Origin: Aurantibacillus circumpalustris
GTDB taxonomy: Bacteria; Bacteroidota; Bacteroidia; B-17B0; Aurantibacillaceae
Reading direction: 5' to 3'
Length of the DNA: 64,000 bases
Assembly (NCBI RefSeq): GCF_029625215.1
Contig: NZ_CP121197.1
Location: 1,612,001-1,676,000, forward strand
Shown: in pieces, positions 16,552 to 27,561 of the stretch
Numbering within the stretch: position 1 is the stretch's first letter
Layout: each line of letters begins with the position of its first letter
Program-made: the position numbers and the translations under genes
Notes under the pieces: model-generated
Databases searched by the model: none
The model's input: the letters and a program-made list of their open reading frames with translations, nothing else
Told to the model about the DNA's origin: nothing

Positions 16552-18410
16552 GTTCTAATGTTCAACTAGGCGAAAGAAAGATAATCATAGGAGGTTTTTT
16601 TACTCTTATTGTTATTATTTACATCTGCCGTTTATTTTATATTCAAATAATTGATGATCAGTATAAATTCGCTGCAGAAAACAATGCCTTAAGAAATCTT
16701 ACAGAGTATCCAGTTCGTGGCTACATATTTGACAGAAAAGGAAAACTTTTGGTTTATAATTCACCTTCTTATGATCTAATGGTAATACCTCGCGAAACGA
16801 AAGGTTGCGACACTATAGCTGTTTGTGAAGTGTTAGGTATTACAAAAAGGGAGTATTTAAAAAGGATGAAAAAGGCAAGTCAAGCGCCTAATTCTCCTCG
16901 TAAACAAAGCGTGTTTGAAAAACAAATGTCACCCGAAACTTATGCCACTTTGCAGGAAAAGTTATATCGGTTTAAAGGTTTTTTTGTACAGAAAAGAACT
17001 GTCAGGAAATATCCTAGGCCTATTGCCGCACATCTTTTAGGATATGTGGGTGAAATAAGCAAAGCTGGTGCTGAGAAAAATGAATATTATAAAGAGGGTG
17101 ATTATATTGGTATTACCGGTATTGAAAAAAGTTATGAGGAGCCACTACGAGGTAGAAAAGGTGTTAGAAAAGTTGTAACAGACGTTCATAATAAAATAAT
17201 TGGACGTTATGCGGATGGTAAATATGACACATCTGCTATTTCCGGAAAACCCCTGTACTGTTCAATTGATATGGACTTACAGGAATATGGTGAAAAATTG
17301 ATGCATGGAAAAAAGGGAGCCATTGTTGCCATTGAACCTTCAACTGGTGAAATTTTATGTTTGGTTTCCGCTCCATCTTATGATCCAAATCTTTTGGTTG
17401 GAGGTCGCGATCGTTCAAGAAATTTCACAAAGCTGTATTACGATAGCTTGAATATGCCTTTATTTAACAGAGCCTTAACAGCCATGTACCCGCCAGGTTC
17501 AATTTTTAAATTAATAGACGCTTTAATTGCTCAAAACGACAAACTTATTACACGTTCAACACGCTTTCCTTGTACCGGTGGTTATCCGCCAATGGGCAAT
17601 AAACCTAAATGTCATAGTCACGCAGGGGTAGATCTTGTTGGCTCTGTAGCACAATCCTGCAACTCTTATTATAGTTATGTTTTTAGAGAAATTGTTGATC
17701 AACGGGCGTATCCTACGTTTATTGAAGGTTATACCCATTGGAGAAACATGGTAATTACTTTTGGTCCGGGCACCAGATTAGGAACCGATTTGCCATTTGA
17801 TAAACCCGGCAATGTGCCTTCGGTTAATTATTACAACAAAGTATTTGGTAAAAATGGCTGGAGAAGTAATACCATAGTTTCTTTAGGCATTGGTCAGGCT
17901 GAACTCACACTAGTACCTTTACAAATGGCTAATGTGGTTGCTACTATTGCCAACAGGGGTTTTTATTACACACCTCATTGTGTTAAAGGTATTGGTAATG
18001 AAAAATTAATTAACGATAGATTTAAATTAAAACACTTTGTTGGAGTGCAAGACAGTATTGCTTATTTAAATGTTATTGATGGAATGCAAATGTGTTTGGA
18101 TGGCGGCACTGGATATCATTCACGTGTAAAAGATTTGATAATTTGTGGAAAAACCGGAACAGCTCAAAATCCTCATGGAAAAGATCACGCTGTATTTTTG
18201 GCTTTTTCCCCTCGCGAAAAACCTGAAATAGCAATTGCTTGTATTGTTGAGAATGCTGGATTTGGTGGAACCTGGAGCGCTCCCATCGTTACTTTAATGA
18301 TTGAAAAATATTTAAAAGGAAAAACTTCAAGGCCAGAAATTGAAAAAAGAATGATGGAGGCTAATTTAATTGATACCAAAATCACCACAAAAGAAAAAAA
18401 CTTTAATTAG
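16548..18410 (+). CDS. mrdA: Penicillin-binding protein 2 (elongation-specific transpeptidase)
   Basis: A 620-aa class B PBP. An N-terminal membrane anchor (about 12-32) is followed by the dimerisation/pedestal domain (EYPVRGYIFDRKGKLL, GITGIEKSYEEPLRG) and the transpeptidase domain: SIFK (Ser318, Lys321), an SCN triad member in QSCNSYYSY, and KTGTAQ near residue 527. It crosslinks side-wall peptidoglycan with RodA and is a beta-lactam target. It overlaps mreD by 4 bases and precedes rodA by 2. Confidence 0.95.
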   Translation: MSSNVQLGERKIIIGGFFTLIVIIYICRLFYIQIIDDQYKFAAENNALRNLTEYPVRGYIFDRKGKLLVYNSPSYDLMVIPRETKGCDTIAVCEVLGITKREYLKRMKKASQAPNSPRKQSVFEKQMSPETYATLQEKLYRFKGFFVQKRTVRKYPRPIAAHLLGYVGEISKAGAEKNEYYKEGDYIGITGIEKSYEEPLRGRKGVRKVVTDVHNKIIGRYADGKYDTSAISGKPLYCSIDMDLQEYGEKLMHGKKGAIVAIEPSTGEILCLVSAPSYDPNLLVGGRDRSRNFTKLYYDSLNMPLFNRALTAMYPPGSIFKLIDALIAQNDKLITRSTRFPCTGGYPPMGNKPKCHSHAGVDLVGSVAQSCNSYYSYVFREIVDQRAYPTFIEGYTHWRNMVITFGPGTRLGTDLPFDKPGNVPSVNYYNKVFGKNGWRSNTIVSLGIGQAELTLVPLQMANVVATIANRGFYYTPHCVKGIGNEKLINDRFKLKHFVGVQDSIAYLNVIDGMQMCLDGGTGYHSRVKDLIICGKTGTAQNPHGKDHAVFLAFSPREKPEIAIACIVENAGFGGTWSAPIVTLMIEKYLKGKTSRPEIEKRMMEANLIDTKITTKEKNFN

Positions 18411-18412
18411 AA

Positions 18413-19720
18413 ATGGCGAGGAATGAAAATAATATATTTTACGGTGTTGATCGACTAACGGTTGTCACCTATGTGTTATTAGTAATGATGGGCTGGTTAA
18501 ATATTTACGCTGCGGTATTTGATGAAGATCATCAAAGTATTTTTGATACCGGAGAAAAATACGGTAAACAACTAATTTGGATTGCTGGTGCAGCTGTAAT
18601 TGCCTTTAGTATTTTATTAATAGACGCAAATTTTTACACAGCCTTTGCTTATTTTTTCTACGGGTTTTTAATTCTTGCAAACATTCTTGTGGTATTTTTT
18701 GGACGGGAAATAAAGGGAAGTCGCTCTTGGTTTGGTATTGGCGGCTTTGGAGTTCAACCCGCCGAGTTTATGAAATTCGCGGCTAATCTGGCTCTTGCTA
18801 AATTTTTAAGTAATCAAAACATCGTTGTTAATATGCAATTTAGGCTGCGGTTAAAAGATCTAATTAAAAACTACAAAAACACATTCATAGCTTTACTTAT
18901 AATTATAGCACCACTTATTATTATTAAAAAACTGCAGGATGAAACTGGTCTTGCAATTGTTTTTATTGCTTTTGTAATTGTGCTTTATAGAGAAGGATTA
19001 AGCGTTGGATTTTTAATTTTTGGTTTACTTGCAACCATACTATTTGTTGTGGCCCTTGTTGTAACGCAGCTAACGGGCCTTCTTATTACACTAGCAGTTA
19101 TTACCTATTCTACTTTACTTTTTATAAAACGCACAAAAAGAAACATAATATTTGTTTCATTGATTTATCTTTTAGCCGCCGGTGTTGTGCTTGGTACCAA
19201 TTATGTCTATAACCATCTTGAGCCGCATCAAAAGGTAAGGATTGATGTATTGTTAGGTCGGGGGAATGTCGATCTGAAAAAAGAAGGATATAATGTGAAT
19301 CAGGCAAAAATTGCGATTGGTAGTGGAGGCTTAATGGGCAAAGGTTATTTGAAGGGAACGCAAACCAAATATGACTTTGTTCCTGAGCAGGACACCGACT
19401 TTATTTTTTGCACCGTAGGTGAAGAGTGGGGTTTTGTTGGAAGCGTTATAGTTATTTTTCTGGAGCTTTTTCTTATCCTACGAATCATTTTTCTTGCTGA
19501 ACGGCAACGCTCAGACTATAGTAGAATATACGGCTATGGAGTTTCGGCGGTGCTGTTCTTTCACTTGGCAATCAATATTGGAATGACAATAGGACTAATG
19601 CCGGTGATTGGAATCCCACTTCCGTTTTTCAGTTACGGAGGGTCTTCCTTATGGTCATTTACAATACTCCTGTTTATTTTTATTAAACTTGATTCTAATC
19701 GTCTGCTAATATTAAGATAA
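18413..19720 (+). CDS. rodA: Peptidoglycan glycosyltransferase RodA (SEDS family)
   Basis: A 435-aa polytopic SEDS protein, the glycan polymerase partner of PBP2. Characteristic segments are KGSRSWFGIGGFGVQPAEFM, FVPEQDTDFIFCTVGEEWGF and GIPLPFFSYGGSS; the Asp in the second is part of the catalytic loop. It starts 2 bases after mrdA and ends the operon; the gene beyond is convergent and its stop lies only 4 bases away. Confidence 0.95.
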   Translation: MARNENNIFYGVDRLTVVTYVLLVMMGWLNIYAAVFDEDHQSIFDTGEKYGKQLIWIAGAAVIAFSILLIDANFYTAFAYFFYGFLILANILVVFFGREIKGSRSWFGIGGFGVQPAEFMKFAANLALAKFLSNQNIVVNMQFRLRLKDLIKNYKNTFIALLIIIAPLIIIKKLQDETGLAIVFIAFVIVLYREGLSVGFLIFGLLATILFVVALVVTQLTGLLITLAVITYSTLLFIKRTKRNIIFVSLIYLLAAGVVLGTNYVYNHLEPHQKVRIDVLLGRGNVDLKKEGYNVNQAKIAIGSGGLMGKGYLKGTQTKYDFVPEQDTDFIFCTVGEEWGFVGSVIVIFLELFLILRIIFLAERQRSDYSRIYGYGVSAVLFFHLAINIGMTIGLMPVIGIPLPFFSYGGSSLWSFTILLFIFIKLDSNRLLILR

Positions 19721-19724
19721 TTTA

Positions 19725-20429
19725 TTACTCATCTTCTTCAATTTTCTTTCCCTTCTTAAACCTTTCTAAACTAAAATCAAATCCTATTAAAAGAACAGTT
19801 GGTAAAGACTTAGTTGAAAGAAAGCGAACGTCCTTACCTACTAGCTTTTCTGGAATTATGTAATCATAGTTAACCAATGACGAAACAGTTTGAACAAGTT
19901 TGATATTAAACTTGTTTTCCCGCTTTTTTAATTTAAATAGGAATGATACACCGAGCGTAAAACCCACTTGAAGATTTTTGGACGAATAGGTTTTAGATAA
20001 TTCGTCATATCCATACGAATAATAGCCACCTGCAAAGGCTGAATTGGAAACAAAAATATCTGAGTAATAAACATTATTAAAAAATAAACCCGCTCTTAAT
20101 AAACTCTTTTTACTTAATCGTAAAAGCATATCAAGGCATAAGCCAATGGAATGCTGACTTAAGCGCACAATGACATAATCGGATGTCCTTATACCAAACT
20201 GATTGAATTGAACGAACAAGCCGGGACAAAACACCAGTGTTTGGTTTTTATTGGCAATAGTATAGTTTAATCCAATTAAAGCAGAGTTGTTAACTCTACG
20301 ATTAATTGTTTTATCAGTAAAAAAATAGCTTGGACCTCCGCTAAGTGTTAGATTAACAACGTTCTTTTTTTGTCCAAAGGAATTCAGGGTAGTAAAAAAG
20401 AAAAACAAGTATACAATTAATCGTTTCAT
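19725..20429 (-). CDS. Predicted outer-membrane beta-barrel protein, unknown
   Basis: A 234-aa exported protein from ATG 20429 (MKRLIVYLFFFFTTLNSFGQ), a Sec signal peptide that ends in the FGQ cleavage pattern common in this phylum. An in-frame ATG 30 bases upstream would add a non-conserved leader. The mature part is alternating hydrophobic/polar strands (VNLTLSGGPSYFF, NLQVGFTLGVSFLFKL, PTVLLIGFDFSLERF), typical of PorT-like or OmpW-like small barrels. No further family assignment. Convergent with rodA. Confidence 0.65.
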   Translation of the reverse strand: MKRLIVYLFFFFTTLNSFGQKKNVVNLTLSGGPSYFFTDKTINRRVNNSALIGLNYTIANKNQTLVFCPGLFVQFNQFGIRTSDYVIVRLSQHSIGLCLDMLLRLSKKSLLRAGLFFNNVYYSDIFVSNSAFAGGYYSYGYDELSKTYSSKNLQVGFTLGVSFLFKLKKRENKFNIKLVQTVSSLVNYDYIIPEKLVGKDVRFLSTKSLPTVLLIGFDFSLERFKKGKKIEEDE

Positions 20430-20475
20430 ACTACAGCATTTAACGAATGAAAAAAGCATTTAGTACAAATAAAAT

Positions 20476-21165
20476 TTATTTTACTAGAATAAAATCCTTT
20501 ATTAGTCTTCCTAATAAATCGGTATCAACAGATTCAATTTGATGTTTGCTTTGCGGAAGCATATACATAGCCGCATTTGGGAGCTGTGTAAAAACATTTC
20601 TGGTTTCATCAAGCGTCACCATTTGATCTCTATCAGCAAGGCCTAATAAAATGGATGTTTCAAGAGCCTTTAAATTATCATCATTTAAAAAAGCCTTTTC
20701 ACCAATCTCTTTCATCATTCCAGCAGTTTTTAAAGCGAGTGTTTTCCAGTGTTCGCCATGTTTTTCTTCAAGAAGTTTTGCAAACGCAGGTACTTTTGCA
20801 AGAATAGTATCTGGATTTAACATCTTTGTTTCTTTTTCGACGGTTTCATTACTCCAATTAAACTTTGTACCAAGCGTTATAATTTTTCCAATAAAATCTT
20901 TTTGTTTGCTTGCAAGATACATAGCCACATAACCTCCCATGCTGTATCCAAAAATATCGGGTCTTTTTAACGCATTTTGAATAATAAAATCATTTAACTC
21001 ATCACTAAATTGTTCGATTCCAAAATTCGAATTAAACGCCGTTTTAGAATGTCCCGAAAATGAAAAGGTGTACACATTAAAATCGTAGTTTTTTAAAGAT
21101 ATAGCAAGAGACTTAAGATCTTCAGCCACCCCTAGGGCACCATGAAGAATAATAATGTTTTCCAT
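20476..21165 (-). CDS. Alpha/beta hydrolase
   Basis: A 229-aa cytoplasmic alpha/beta hydrolase from ATG 21165 (a TTG two codons upstream is less likely). An oxyanion strand HGALG sits at the N-terminus, the nucleophile elbow is GYSMGG (Ser75), the acid is probably in LGLADRDQMV and the base His in QSKHQIES. The substrate is unknown. It is minus-strand and probably cotranscribed with the downstream barrel gene (46-base gap). Confidence 0.82.
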   Translation of the reverse strand: MENIIILHGALGVAEDLKSLAISLKNYDFNVYTFSFSGHSKTAFNSNFGIEQFSDELNDFIIQNALKRPDIFGYSMGGYVAMYLASKQKDFIGKIITLGTKFNWSNETVEKETKMLNPDTILAKVPAFAKLLEEKHGEHWKTLALKTAGMMKEIGEKAFLNDDNLKALETSILLGLADRDQMVTLDETRNVFTQLPNAAMYMLPQSKHQIESVDTDLLGRLIKDFILVK

Positions 21166-21269
21166 AAGCAATGTTAATGATTTTTAATTACTCAGAATCG
21201 CTCGTAAATTTTGATTATTTCACGCGGTAGATTGGCTCTTTTTGCTACTTTTACCTTTTAATTTTCTTT

Positions 21270-23513
21270 GTGCAAAAATCTAAAAAGTATATCAAATGGT
21301 TATGGCTCCTTTTTATGGGACCAATTGTTCTAATTATTCTTTTAATCACCTTAGTTGGATTGGGGGTATTTGGCACATTGCCTAATGTGGATGAATTATT
21401 AAACCCTAAAAATAATCTTGCTACCATTGTGTATAGCGGCGACATGAAAATACTTGGTAAGTATTACAGAGAAAACCGTGTAAATGTAAATTTTCAGCAA
21501 TTAGATAAGGATCTTGTTTCTGCGCTAATTGCAACAGAGGACGCGCGTTTTTATGAACATAGCGGTGTAGATGCTAAAGCACTGGCAAGAACCATCATGT
21601 TAGGAGGTGGAAGAGGTGGTGGTAGTACACTTACACAGCAACTTGCAAAAATGATGTTTCCTCGAAAAAAATTAAGTAAACCTGAGCTGCTTATTCGTAA
21701 GGTAAAGGAGTGGATCATTGCTACGCGGCTAGAAAAATTGTATACCAAAGAAGAGATCTTGTCCCTATATCTGAACAAGTTTGATTTTTTAAATCTTGCT
21801 GTAGGGATAAAATCTGCAGCACAAATTTATTTTAATCAAACTCAAGATAGCTTGAGAATTGAACAAGCCGCCATGTTAATTGGAATGGCAAAAAACCCTT
21901 CGGTATTTAATCCAATTAGGCGCCCTGATACTACACTGCTCAGACGTAATGTGGTAATGAGCCAAATGGTGAAATATGGTTTTTTAACCCAACAAAAATA
22001 TGACAGCTTAAGAACGCTACCATTGGGCTTATCCTTCCGTCCTGAAAACCATAACGACGGACTCGCTACTTATTTTAGAGAATATGTGCGCGATAATTAT
22101 TTAGATAACTGGTGTAAAAAGCACATTAATCCAGAAACCGGGAAACCTTATAATATTTATGAAGACGGGCTTAAAATTTACACTACAGTAGACTCACGTA
22201 TGCAACAATATGCAGAAGAGGCTGTTTATGAGCACATGCAAGATCTTCAAAAGCTATTTAGTAAGGAATGTCTGAATAAAAGAAATGCGCCATTTGCTTG
22301 GAACGTTTCACAAAAAGAGATTGACGACATTATGGATGCTTCCATTAAGCGAAGTGATCGTTACCGTGAATTGAAAGGTGATGGTTTATCGCATGATGAG
22401 ATTATAAAAACGTTTCACAAGCCTTCGCCAATGCGTGTGTATAGCTTGCGAGGAGATATTGACACCATACTTACGCCATACGATAGTATTAGATATTATA
22501 AGAGCTTTCTACAAACCGGTTTTATGGCAATGGAGCCACAGACTGGATATGTTAAGGCATGGGTAGGTGGAATCAATCACAAACACTTTCAATACGATCA
22601 CGTAAAGGTGAGTAAACGTCAGGTTGGATCAACCTTTAAGCCTTTTGTGTATGCTTTAGCAATTCAGGAAGGTAAGTCGCCGTGTTACCAAGTGCCAAAT
22701 GTTAAGACTTGTATTACGACAGAAACTGGAGTGGACTGGTGTCCAAATAATTCTGACGGCCCGAATGATAAAAATGCTGGTAAAATGATTACCCTTAAAA
22801 AGGCATTGGCAAATTCTATTAATTATATCACTGTTTGGGTAATGAAACAATATGGTCCGCATGCCGTTGTTAGCCTTGTAAGAAGATTGGGCATTACTGC
22901 TGATATTCCGGAAGTACCTTCTATTTGCCTTGGAACGGCCGATATTAGTGTGTTTGAAATGGTAGCAGCTAATTCAACATTTGCAAATAAAGGAACGTAT
23001 ATTGAACCAACTTTTATAGCGCGCATTGAAGACAAAAACGGCAAGGTTCTAGAAGAATTTATTCCTAAGAGTGATGAGGTTTTTAGCGAAGAAAAAGCTT
23101 ACGCTATGATACAATTAATGCGCGGCGTTGTGGATGGAGGAACAGGAACCAGACTAAGATCACGGTATAAACTTTATAATCAAATTGCTGGTAAAACGGG
23201 TACCACGCAGAGAAACGCTGACGGCTGGTTTATGGGCATAACGCCTGAGTTAGTTGCCGGCGCATGGGTTGGCGGGGAAGACAGAAGTATTCACTTTAAT
23301 TCTATGGTAGAAGGACAGGGAGCTACAATGGCTTTACCAATTTGGGCCAAATTTTTTAATAAGGTTTATGCAGATAAAAATCTAAATGTTTTTCAAGGTG
23401 ATTTTCCGCGCCCTAAAAACATGGATCCAAATCTAGATATGGACTGTAGTAAATTTGACGGTGATGTACAGCCTGATAACACAGAAAATGACAATCCTTT
23501 TGATAATTTGTAA
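21270..23513 (+). CDS. Penicillin-binding protein 1A (class A, bifunctional)
   Basis: A 747-aa inner-membrane enzyme with one N-terminal membrane segment (about 12-35). The GT51 glycosyltransferase domain carries TEDARFYEHSGVD (Glu90) and GGGSTLTQQLAKMMFPRKK. The transpeptidase domain has STFK near residue 450, SIN and KTGTTQRNADGWFMG. It starts with GTG at 21270; no better ATG is present. The C-terminus is acidic and short. Location after the mre/rodA block suits a role in wall growth, but it has its own upstream region. Confidence 0.93.
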   Translation: MQKSKKYIKWLWLLFMGPIVLIILLITLVGLGVFGTLPNVDELLNPKNNLATIVYSGDMKILGKYYRENRVNVNFQQLDKDLVSALIATEDARFYEHSGVDAKALARTIMLGGGRGGGSTLTQQLAKMMFPRKKLSKPELLIRKVKEWIIATRLEKLYTKEEILSLYLNKFDFLNLAVGIKSAAQIYFNQTQDSLRIEQAAMLIGMAKNPSVFNPIRRPDTTLLRRNVVMSQMVKYGFLTQQKYDSLRTLPLGLSFRPENHNDGLATYFREYVRDNYLDNWCKKHINPETGKPYNIYEDGLKIYTTVDSRMQQYAEEAVYEHMQDLQKLFSKECLNKRNAPFAWNVSQKEIDDIMDASIKRSDRYRELKGDGLSHDEIIKTFHKPSPMRVYSLRGDIDTILTPYDSIRYYKSFLQTGFMAMEPQTGYVKAWVGGINHKHFQYDHVKVSKRQVGSTFKPFVYALAIQEGKSPCYQVPNVKTCITTETGVDWCPNNSDGPNDKNAGKMITLKKALANSINYITVWVMKQYGPHAVVSLVRRLGITADIPEVPSICLGTADISVFEMVAANSTFANKGTYIEPTFIARIEDKNGKVLEEFIPKSDEVFSEEKAYAMIQLMRGVVDGGTGTRLRSRYKLYNQIAGKTGTTQRNADGWFMGITPELVAGAWVGGEDRSIHFNSMVEGQGATMALPIWAKFFNKVYADKNLNVFQGDFPRPKNMDPNLDMDCSKFDGDVQPDNTENDNPFDNL

Positions 23514-23543
23514 ACGCTTTTAGCGTTGACACTTAATTTAAAT

Positions 23544-25163
23544 ATGAAAGTTGATTTTAATAGATACAACTATTTTTTTTTATTACTCCTTCTTTTTGTA
23601 ATAGCTGAAATCTTTGTCAATCCCATAGGAAATTTCCCATTAAACGATGATTGGAGCTATGGAAAGGCACTTCATTATTCTATTACAAAATCATACACTA
23701 TAGGTAATTTCGGCGCCATGAGCTTGTTTACACATGTTATGTGGGGCGCTTTATTTGTTAAACTATTTGGATTTTCTTTTACTGTTTTAAGATTTTCAAC
23801 ATTGATTTCTGTTGTGATCGGTGTTTTTTTTCTGGACCGTCTTATTTTTCAGGTTACTAAAAACAAAATAGCAGCTTTTGTTGCATGTCTGGTTTTACTT
23901 TTCAACCCCATGTACTTCAACCTGGCAAATACGTACATGACAGATGTAAATTTTAACACGCTTTTAATTCTTGCAACGTATTACGCATTTCGTTTTTTTG
24001 AAACAAAAAGAATTATTTATGTATTGGTGTTTTTCATCTTTTCTGTGTTACTAGTATTATTGAGGCAATTTGGTATTATAATTCCGGTATGTTTTTTAGT
24101 CGCCAATTTTTTTATTCAGAAAAGGAAAATATTGTGGATTACTCTTGCGTTATCAGTTTCTATTCTTGTTTATTATAGTTTACATGTTTATGAATCCTAT
24201 TTGAAGGACATTTTACCCCAAGGATCTGCATACAAATTTTCAGGAGGCGTTCATGTTACCGATAAACAATTCTGGCATTTATTTGGTTATTATTTGAACC
24301 AAAGGTATAAGATTTTAATGGTTCATGTTTTTGTTTACATTTCACCGGTGGCGGCTTATTTTCTCATTTCAATCTTAAAATCCTTTAAGGTATATTTTTC
24401 AATAGTGATATCCCTTATTTGTACTTTTTTTGTTTATTGGTTTTTTGGAGATACCCGGTTTCCCTTTGGTAATATTTTTGAAAATTGTTGGCTTGGACCT
24501 GAAACCTTTCACGAATCATTAAGTCCTGACGCACAGCATTTAAATTTTGGATGGTTTGGAAATGGTTTAACAGTGGTTAAATTCTTTTTTTCATCAATCA
24601 CAGTTATTACGGTGGTTCTTTATTTTATCTCACTTTTTAAATCAGGTAAAGTAAAAGAGATTAAAGACTTCAATCCTGAAATAGTATTTTTAATTTGCTT
24701 TTTATTTGCGTATGCGTTTATGATTTTTATTACAGAAAGTTATTTCGATCGTTATTTTATCCCTCTCATTACAGTGAGTATTATCTTATTATCCTATTTA
24801 AATAAAAACTATCAAGGCAATTACCAACCAATTATTGTTCTTGTGCTTTTCTTTTTTTACGTTGCGGTTTTTGGCACAAGAGACTATTTAACACTGAACA
24901 GAACGCGCTGGGAAGCTTATACATTTTTACAGGAAACTAAAAATGCAAGTGCAGAAAATGTAAACGCGGGGTTTGAGGTGAATTGCTGGAACGATTTAAA
25001 AGAAACCTGGTGGTCTGATTATGTTGACTTAGAAAGATTTCAGTATCTAATTCAATTCCATAACGAACCGAATTTTGAATTATTAAAGGAATATGAATTT
25101 CAACGTTATCTTCCCTATAAAAAGGACAAACTTAGTATCTTTATTAGAAAGGCTAATCAATAA
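23544..25163 (+). CDS. Large polytopic membrane protein, GT39/GT-C-like glycosyltransferase
   Basis: A 539-aa membrane protein from ATG 23544 (a TTG 18 bases upstream is also in frame). It has about ten or more hydrophobic helices and a soluble C-terminal tail. The first periplasmic loop holds NFPLNDDWSYGKALHY, resembling the acidic loop motif of GT-C/PMT-type polyprenyl-phosphate-sugar transferases. It starts 30 bases after the class A PBP gene and ends 4 bases before the next membrane gene. Substrate unknown; surface glycan or protein glycosylation is inferred. Confidence 0.7.
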   Translation: MKVDFNRYNYFFLLLLLFVIAEIFVNPIGNFPLNDDWSYGKALHYSITKSYTIGNFGAMSLFTHVMWGALFVKLFGFSFTVLRFSTLISVVIGVFFLDRLIFQVTKNKIAAFVACLVLLFNPMYFNLANTYMTDVNFNTLLILATYYAFRFFETKRIIYVLVFFIFSVLLVLLRQFGIIIPVCFLVANFFIQKRKILWITLALSVSILVYYSLHVYESYLKDILPQGSAYKFSGGVHVTDKQFWHLFGYYLNQRYKILMVHVFVYISPVAAYFLISILKSFKVYFSIVISLICTFFVYWFFGDTRFPFGNIFENCWLGPETFHESLSPDAQHLNFGWFGNGLTVVKFFFSSITVITVVLYFISLFKSGKVKEIKDFNPEIVFLICFLFAYAFMIFITESYFDRYFIPLITVSIILLSYLNKNYQGNYQPIIVLVLFFFYVAVFGTRDYLTLNRTRWEAYTFLQETKNASAENVNAGFEVNCWNDLKETWWSDYVDLERFQYLIQFHNEPNFELLKEYEFQRYLPYKKDKLSIFIRKANQ

Positions 25164-25167
25164 CTAG

Positions 25168-26769
25168 GTGAAATTAGTTCGAAACTTAAAATATAAACAA
25201 CTGCTACTAACGTCTCTGTCATTAATTGTGATGGTGACTTTGCTTTTGGCTATGTTTTCAAACCTGACTACATCAATTAGAAACAATGCCATCGTTTTGT
25301 TCTTTTCCTCGGACGCGCTCTATTTACCATCTATTTTTAAAGATCTTTTTATAGATGGCAACGATATGAGTGGCTGGCACTTTAACCCTGCTCCTAATTT
25401 TTTTCCCGACATGATTTTTTATTTTTTATTAATGTTCCTTGTGAAAAATTTTATTTACGCTTCTTTTCTTTTTGCACTTATACAGTACATTTTTTTAGCT
25501 TTTCTGTTTGTTAGATTATTTAAACTCGTTTCCCAATCAAATTCGTCGTACTATACACTTGTTATATATTCACTCCTATCATTTTTTATTCTCGAGTTCT
25601 TTTTTTTTAGTCAAGATTTCTGGTATGTATTTTATCTCATTGTTAATTCATATCACACAGGAGCATTTATTATTACTTTACTATGTTTGGTTTTAAGTTT
25701 TAAATACATACGCGATCATAAAATTATTTGGCCCATTCTTATTACAGTTATAGGATTTTTAATGATTCAGTCCGACAGGTTGTTTATTCTACTTTATTGC
25801 GTGCCTATTTGCCTAACGAGTCTATGTTTGTACAAAAAAATTGGCCTCAAACAAACCATTCTTTTAAACGGAATTAATATCTTAATGGTAGGTGTAGGAC
25901 TCGTTATCTTTAGTAAAATCAATACATACGCCTACGTTGAGAGTAATAAATTTCTTAAACCTTTTGACTTTGATGTTATTAAAAGTCAGTTTGGTATTTT
26001 TTTTGGAGATTTATTTAGCAGCATGACTGAGTTTAGCATTAGAACTGTCACACTGTATATGTTTTTCATTTCATTAGGGATGATGACATACGTTTTTTTT
26101 ATGTCTTTGAAGAACACGAAAGATACACTAGCGCCTTTCTACGCGCTGTTCAGCTTGATATTTAGTATTTGCGTTATTTGTGGACCAATGGCTTCGGGAA
26201 AATTTCTGGGTTGGGATTGTCTGCGTTATAATATTTACCCATTTTACTTGGCCGTGTTAAATGTAGCGGTGTTTTTTTGGTACACTATCAAAACCCAAGT
26301 TTTCTTAGTTACTGGAAAATACCTTATTGTGGGATTCAGCATTCTATTGATGAGTATTGGAATTGCAAAATTCAGATACCAAGGTTTAATTGATTATTTT
26401 AATTATTATCCTGAGATAGTTCAGAATTTAGATGCTGTCGCAGAAAAGGAAGACTTAAAATATGGAGTTACAAATTACTGGGAGGCGAAAGTATTTACCA
26501 TGTTTTCAAAAAAAGGTTTAAAAGTGTATTCTGTGTTTGATGATTTGGCCATTCATCAACACGTAGCAAATGATAACTGGTATTTTGGTAATATTTTTAA
26601 TTTTGTAATATTATCTAATTTTGCTGATACAAATTTGTATAGAAAAAAAATAAATGAGATCAAGTATGTAAGTAATTTGCCTAATTTTAGAATGATTAAA
26701 TGTAGCCCTTTCACCTACTTTAGATTTGTTGGTGGAAGTGTTGTAAATGTAGAAACTAACGATAAATAA
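25168..26769 (+). CDS. Large polytopic membrane protein, unknown (possibly GT-C fold)
   Basis: A 533-aa protein with about ten predicted membrane helices and a GTG start at 25168. The first loop has [18 protein letters not shown] and [13 protein letters not shown], an arrangement also seen in GT-C-like proteins, but I cannot assign a catalytic motif with confidence. Its stop is 2 bases before scoA, so the CoA-transferase subunit appears to be in one transcript with it. Phe/Tyr/Ile-rich and AT-rich like the other large membrane genes here. Confidence 0.55.
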   Translation: MKLVRNLKYKQLLLTSLSLIVMVTLLLAMFSNLTTSIRNNAIVLFFSSDALYLPSIFKDLFIDGNDMSGWHFNPAPNFFPDMIFYFLLMFLVKNFIYASFLFALIQYIFLAFLFVRLFKLVSQSNSSYYTLVIYSLLSFFILEFFFFSQDFWYVFYLIVNSYHTGAFIITLLCLVLSFKYIRDHKIIWPILITVIGFLMIQSDRLFILLYCVPICLTSLCLYKKIGLKQTILLNGINILMVGVGLVIFSKINTYAYVESNKFLKPFDFDVIKSQFGIFFGDLFSSMTEFSIRTVTLYMFFISLGMMTYVFFMSLKNTKDTLAPFYALFSLIFSICVICGPMASGKFLGWDCLRYNIYPFYLAVLNVAVFFWYTIKTQVFLVTGKYLIVGFSILLMSIGIAKFRYQGLIDYFNYYPEIVQNLDAVAEKEDLKYGVTNYWEAKVFTMFSKKGLKVYSVFDDLAIHQHVANDNWYFGNIFNFVILSNFADTNLYRKKINEIKYVSNLPNFRMIKCSPFTYFRFVGGSVVNVETNDK

Positions 26770-26771
26770 AT

Positions 26772-27485
26772 ATGATAAATAGGGTAGTAAAAAATGCTGA
26801 AGAGGCATTAAAGGATATTAAAGATGGAATGACATTAATGGTAGGAGGCTTTGGTTTATGTGGGATACCTGAGAATTGCATTGCAGAATTAGTTCGTAAA
26901 GGAACAAAAAATCTAACATGTATAAGTAATAATGCAGGTGTAGATGATTTTGGTTTAGGACTGTTGTTGCAGACCAAACAAATCAAAAAAATGATCGCAA
27001 GTTATGTTGGCGAAAATGACGAGTTCGAACGTCAAATGTTGAGCGGAGAATTGGAAGTGGAACTTGTGCCTCAGGGAACGCTAGCTACACGCTGTATGGC
27101 AGCGGGTTATGGTATGCCAGTAATATACACGCCTGCAGGTGTTGGCACCGAAGTAGCAATTGGAAAAGAAGTTCGAAAATTCAACTACAATGGTGAAGAA
27201 AAAGAATATTTAATGGAAAAAGCTTTTGAATCCGATTTTGCTTTGGTGAAGGCATGGAAGGGCGATACCGCGGGAAATCTTATTTTTAGAAGTACTGCAC
27301 GTAATTTTAATCCCATGATGGCCATGGCTGGTAAAGTTACTATTGCTGAGGTAGAAGAACTTGTGCCAGCTGGCGAACTTGATCCTAACTTTGTACACAC
27401 ACCAGGAATATACGTTCACAGAATTTTTAAAGGTGAAAAATATGAAAAACGTATTGAGCAAAGAACAGTGCAAAAAAGAGCATAA
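26772..27485 (+). CDS. scoA: 3-oxoacid CoA-transferase, subunit A
   Basis: A 237-aa alpha subunit of succinyl-CoA:3-ketoacid CoA-transferase. Motifs: [49 protein letters not shown] and YTPAGVGTE. With subunit B it moves CoA between succinyl-CoA and acetoacetate in the cytoplasm. It is usually followed directly by scoB; here scoB lies 4.1 kb downstream on the same strand, after three membrane/surface genes. The gene itself appears intact. Confidence 0.93.
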   Translation: MINRVVKNAEEALKDIKDGMTLMVGGFGLCGIPENCIAELVRKGTKNLTCISNNAGVDDFGLGLLLQTKQIKKMIASYVGENDEFERQMLSGELEVELVPQGTLATRCMAAGYGMPVIYTPAGVGTEVAIGKEVRKFNYNGEEKEYLMEKAFESDFALVKAWKGDTAGNLIFRSTARNFNPMMAMAGKVTIAEVEELVPAGELDPNFVHTPGIYVHRIFKGEKYEKRIEQRTVQKRA

Positions 27486-27561
27486 AAAAGTTCTACTTAT
27501 AATTCCTGAAGTTTGACGCAAATGAATTCAGCTTTAAAATTTTAAAATTATTTAAGCCTAA

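Noticed and set aside
27486-27561. Promoter at the start of the cassette between scoA and scoB
   Set aside because: A TTG is present, but no acceptable TAnnTTTG box at the right distance was found.
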